From assembly GCA_051878085.1 (NCBI GenBank), contig JBJEJN010000065.1, positions 1 through 15,572 of the forward strand: a DNA stretch of 15,572 bases. Direction: 5' to 3'. The DNA is from SFTH01 sp051878085 (lineage in GTDB: Bacteria; Bacillota; Clostridia; Christensenellales; Aristaeellaceae). Each line of letters starts with the position of its first letter. The first letter of the stretch is position 1. This document shows, in pieces, positions 13,755 through 15,572 of this stretch. The notes beneath the pieces were generated by a model. That model was given only the letters and a program-made list of their open reading frames with translations, did no database searches and had not been told where the DNA came from. A program made the translations under genes and the position numbers.

Positions 13755-14927
13755 ATGGCGTCGGGTCTGCGGGCAAGGCTGAATGCGATGGCTGCGGCTG
13801 TGCCCCGGGTGGAGAAGAAGCCCCCGCGCGCAGGCGGCGTGGCCTGCTATGCCCATCGCGTTCCGCTGGATCTTCGGCTGCGCGATCTGGACGGCGACGG
13901 CCTGCGGCGCATCGGCTGGCAGGGCGGGCGCTTTGCGCTGGAACGCTGCCTGTTTCTCGACACCGAGACCACGGGGCTCTCCGGCGGCGCGGGCACGGTG
14001 GCCTTTCTGGTGGGCATCGGCTACGCGGAGGGCGACGACTTCGTGGTGGAGCAGTATCTGATGAAGGATTACGCCGACGAGGCGGACATGCTCGACCAGC
14101 TCGCCCTGCGAATGGAGCGCTTTGACGCGGTGTGCACATTTAATGGAAGGAATTTTGATCTGCCGCTGCTTCAGACGCGCTTTACGATGTGCCGCATGCG
14201 GGATCGCTGGCGGGAGATGGAGCAGCTGGATCTCTTGTATCCGGCGCGGCGCACCTGGAAGAAGCGCATCGGCAGCTGCCGGCTCTCCCGCGTGGAGGAG
14301 CTGATCCTGAATCAGCCCCGGGAGGGCGACCTGCCGGGAAGCGAGGCTCCCCGGCGCTACTTTGAGTTCCTGCGCACCGGGGATATGGGCTTGCTGACCG
14401 AGGTCGTGGCGCACAACCGGCAGGACATTGTCACCCTGGGCACGCTGCTGGCCCACCTGTGCGCGCTGTACGCCCATCCGGAGCGGGAGCAGAACCGGAC
14501 GGATCTGTTCAGCATGGGCCGGTCGCTGGAGAACCAGGGGGAGCTGGGCGCGGCGCGGGAGCTGTACCGCATCGCGGCGATCCCTGCACCCGCGGGGAGC
14601 ATCTCGGCGCTGACGGGCAATCCTGTGGCTGCGGAGGCTGCCTGGCGCATGTATCTGCTGGCCCGGAGGAACCGGGACGAGGAGGCCATGCGGCAGATTC
14701 TGGAGCAGATGGCGCTGCGGCGGCAGCTGCGGGACAAAATCTATGTGGAGCTGTCCAAGCTCTACGAGCATCGCTACAAAAATTACCGGCGCGCGCTCCG
14801 CTATGCGGATCTGGCCGCGCGCTATGTGGAGCCGGGGGAGATGGAGGCGCTGAACCGCCGCCGCGAACGGCTCCGTGCCAAATTGAACAAGGAAAACGGG
14901 AGGAAAGACGAGCATGGGTTTTTTTGA
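13755..14927 (+). CDS. YprB-like ribonuclease-H-fold DEDD exonuclease with helical-repeat C-terminus
   Basis: 390 residues, close to the Bacillus YprB length. Residues about 60-235 form the RNase_H_2 (DnaQ-like) nuclease domain with all acidic motifs present: DTETTGL with Asp69 and Glu71, CTFNGRNFDLPLL with Asp135, and HNRQDIV with His220 and Asp224. Between these sits the family-specific RRTWKKRIGSCRLSRVE block. The complete active site predicts metal-dependent 3'-5' exonuclease activity on nucleic acid; the cellular substrate in this family is not established to my knowledge. Residues about 250-380 are helical and TPR-like (LENQGELGAARELYRIAA; LYEHRYKNYRRALRYADLAA). GGAGGTGAG precedes the ATG. 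The last 14 bases overlap the start of the next gene, so the two are probably translated together. Confidence 0.9.
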   Translation: MASGLRARLNAMAAAVPRVEKKPPRAGGVACYAHRVPLDLRLRDLDGDGLRRIGWQGGRFALERCLFLDTETTGLSGGAGTVAFLVGIGYAEGDDFVVEQYLMKDYADEADMLDQLALRMERFDAVCTFNGRNFDLPLLQTRFTMCRMRDRWREMEQLDLLYPARRTWKKRIGSCRLSRVEELILNQPREGDLPGSEAPRRYFEFLRTGDMGLLTEVVAHNRQDIVTLGTLLAHLCALYAHPEREQNRTDLFSMGRSLENQGELGAARELYRIAAIPAPAGSISALTGNPVAAEAAWRMYLLARRNRDEEAMRQILEQMALRRQLRDKIYVELSKLYEHRYKNYRRALRYADLAARYVEPGEMEALNRRRERLRAKLNKENGRKDEHGFF

Positions 14928-15572
14928 CAGTATGAAGACCGACAAGCTGGGCAAGCAGGCCTACAACGCCCACGTGCAGGCCAACGATCTGCAGCGCCGT
15001 GGCAAGGTGGCCGATGCGAAGGCCAAGTACGACGAGGCGCTGGGGATGTACAAGCAGGCCTACGACGCGGGCTGCCGCAAGACGGGCATCCTGATGTCCT
15101 ATTCGGTGCTGATGATGCGCAACGGCATGTTCGCCGAGGCCCGTGAGCTGATGAAGGAGGTCAGCGCCATCGGCGGCATGAGCGAGGAGGTGCACTTCGA
15201 GCTGCGCATCAACTACTCCATCTGCCTGTGGCGGCTGGGCATCCTCGACAAGGCCATCGAGACCATCGAATACGCGGGCAAGTACGCCAAGAACAGCGCG
15301 TACTACAGCTCCATCTGCACCTACTACGTGGAGCGCGCCGCCCAGAGCGGTGCGGACGCGGATTTCGAGGCCGCCCGCGCGCTGTTGGACGAGGCGATGG
15401 ACTACGACGACGAGGATGCGCCCACGCTGGACAACTACGGCGAGTACTACCGCCAGCTGAGCCTGCGCGAAACGGATCCGCAGCGGAAGGCCGAGCTGCG
15501 CAAGTCCGCCGTGGACTGCTACGAGCGCGCCCACAAGCAGAAGCCCGGCCAGATCACCACGCTCTACGCCCT
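14914..15572 (+). CDS. Tetratricopeptide-repeat protein, truncated by window end
   Basis: 219 codons are visible, starting MGFFDSMKTDKLGKQAYNAH and open to the last base. The sequence is a series of helix pairs with TPR spacing: ANDLQRRGKVADAKAKYDEAL, then MSYSVLMMRNGMFAEARELM, NYSICLWRLGILDKAIETIE and NYGEYYRQLS...AVDCYERAHKQKPGQITTLYA. There is no signal peptide, so it is likely a cytoplasmic protein-interaction scaffold. GGGAGGAAAG lies about 10 nt before the ATG, within the end of the nuclease gene. The 14-bp overlap implies a shared transcript and perhaps a shared process. Function unknown; the C-terminus may add further repeats or a membrane anchor. Confidence 0.82.
   Translation, partial: MGFFDSMKTDKLGKQAYNAHVQANDLQRRGKVADAKAKYDEALGMYKQAYDAGCRKTGILMSYSVLMMRNGMFAEARELMKEVSAIGGMSEEVHFELRINYSICLWRLGILDKAIETIEYAGKYAKNSAYYSSICTYYVERAAQSGADADFEAARALLDEAMDYDDEDAPTLDNYGEYYRQLSLRETDPQRKAELRKSAVDCYERAHKQKPGQITTLYA

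Overview
The window looks like chromosomal DNA from a moderately high-GC Firmicute of the Clostridia type, possibly a gut Christensenellales/Oscillospirales-like organism. The grounds are strong GGAGG-type ribosome binding sites, many near-consensus sigma-A promoters with 17-18 bp spacers, a T-box leader, a DUF6273 protein and a YprB-type nuclease. The lineage is an inference from these traits; no rRNA or other marker is present. No phage, transposon, CRISPR or tRNA gene was seen.

Layout. 1-2357 (minus): a T-box riboswitch with its own promoter precedes a three-domain protein (XRE helix-turn-helix, cupin, AMP-forming acyl-CoA ligase) whose C-terminus runs off the window. 2476-4753 (plus): a DUF6273 protein, a LysR regulator and a lone D-ribose pyranase (rbsD), each with its own promoter, closed by a strong hairpin terminator. 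4775-8674 (minus): an ABC importer operon of the iron/2-aminoethylphosphonate type (binding protein, ATPase, fused double permease). Divergent from it, 8921-10720 (plus) encodes a Na+/phosphate cotransporter with a C-terminal PhoU domain, followed by a LOG-family phosphoribohydrolase at 10816-11355. 11425-11770 is a compact unit: a plus-strand RNA of about 90 nt with a perfect promoter and terminator faces a minus-strand gene for a 31-residue membrane peptide. 11802-13683 (minus) is an MsbA-like ABC exporter. 13707-15572 (plus) holds a YprB-like DEDD nuclease overlapping a TPR protein that continues past the window.

The most notable points are the probable type I toxin-antitoxin locus at 11425-11770 and the T-box in front of an acyl-CoA ligase rather than a tRNA synthetase or amino acid gene. 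In the toxin-antitoxin unit the toxin mRNA can hide its own Shine-Dalgarno sequence and the antisense RNA meets it at the 3' end. The ABC importer beside the Na/Pi-PhoU transporter suggests a phosphorus-acquisition neighbourhood. Several starts were moved downstream of the longest open frame because a promoter lies inside the longer version (LysR, small peptide, ABC exporter).
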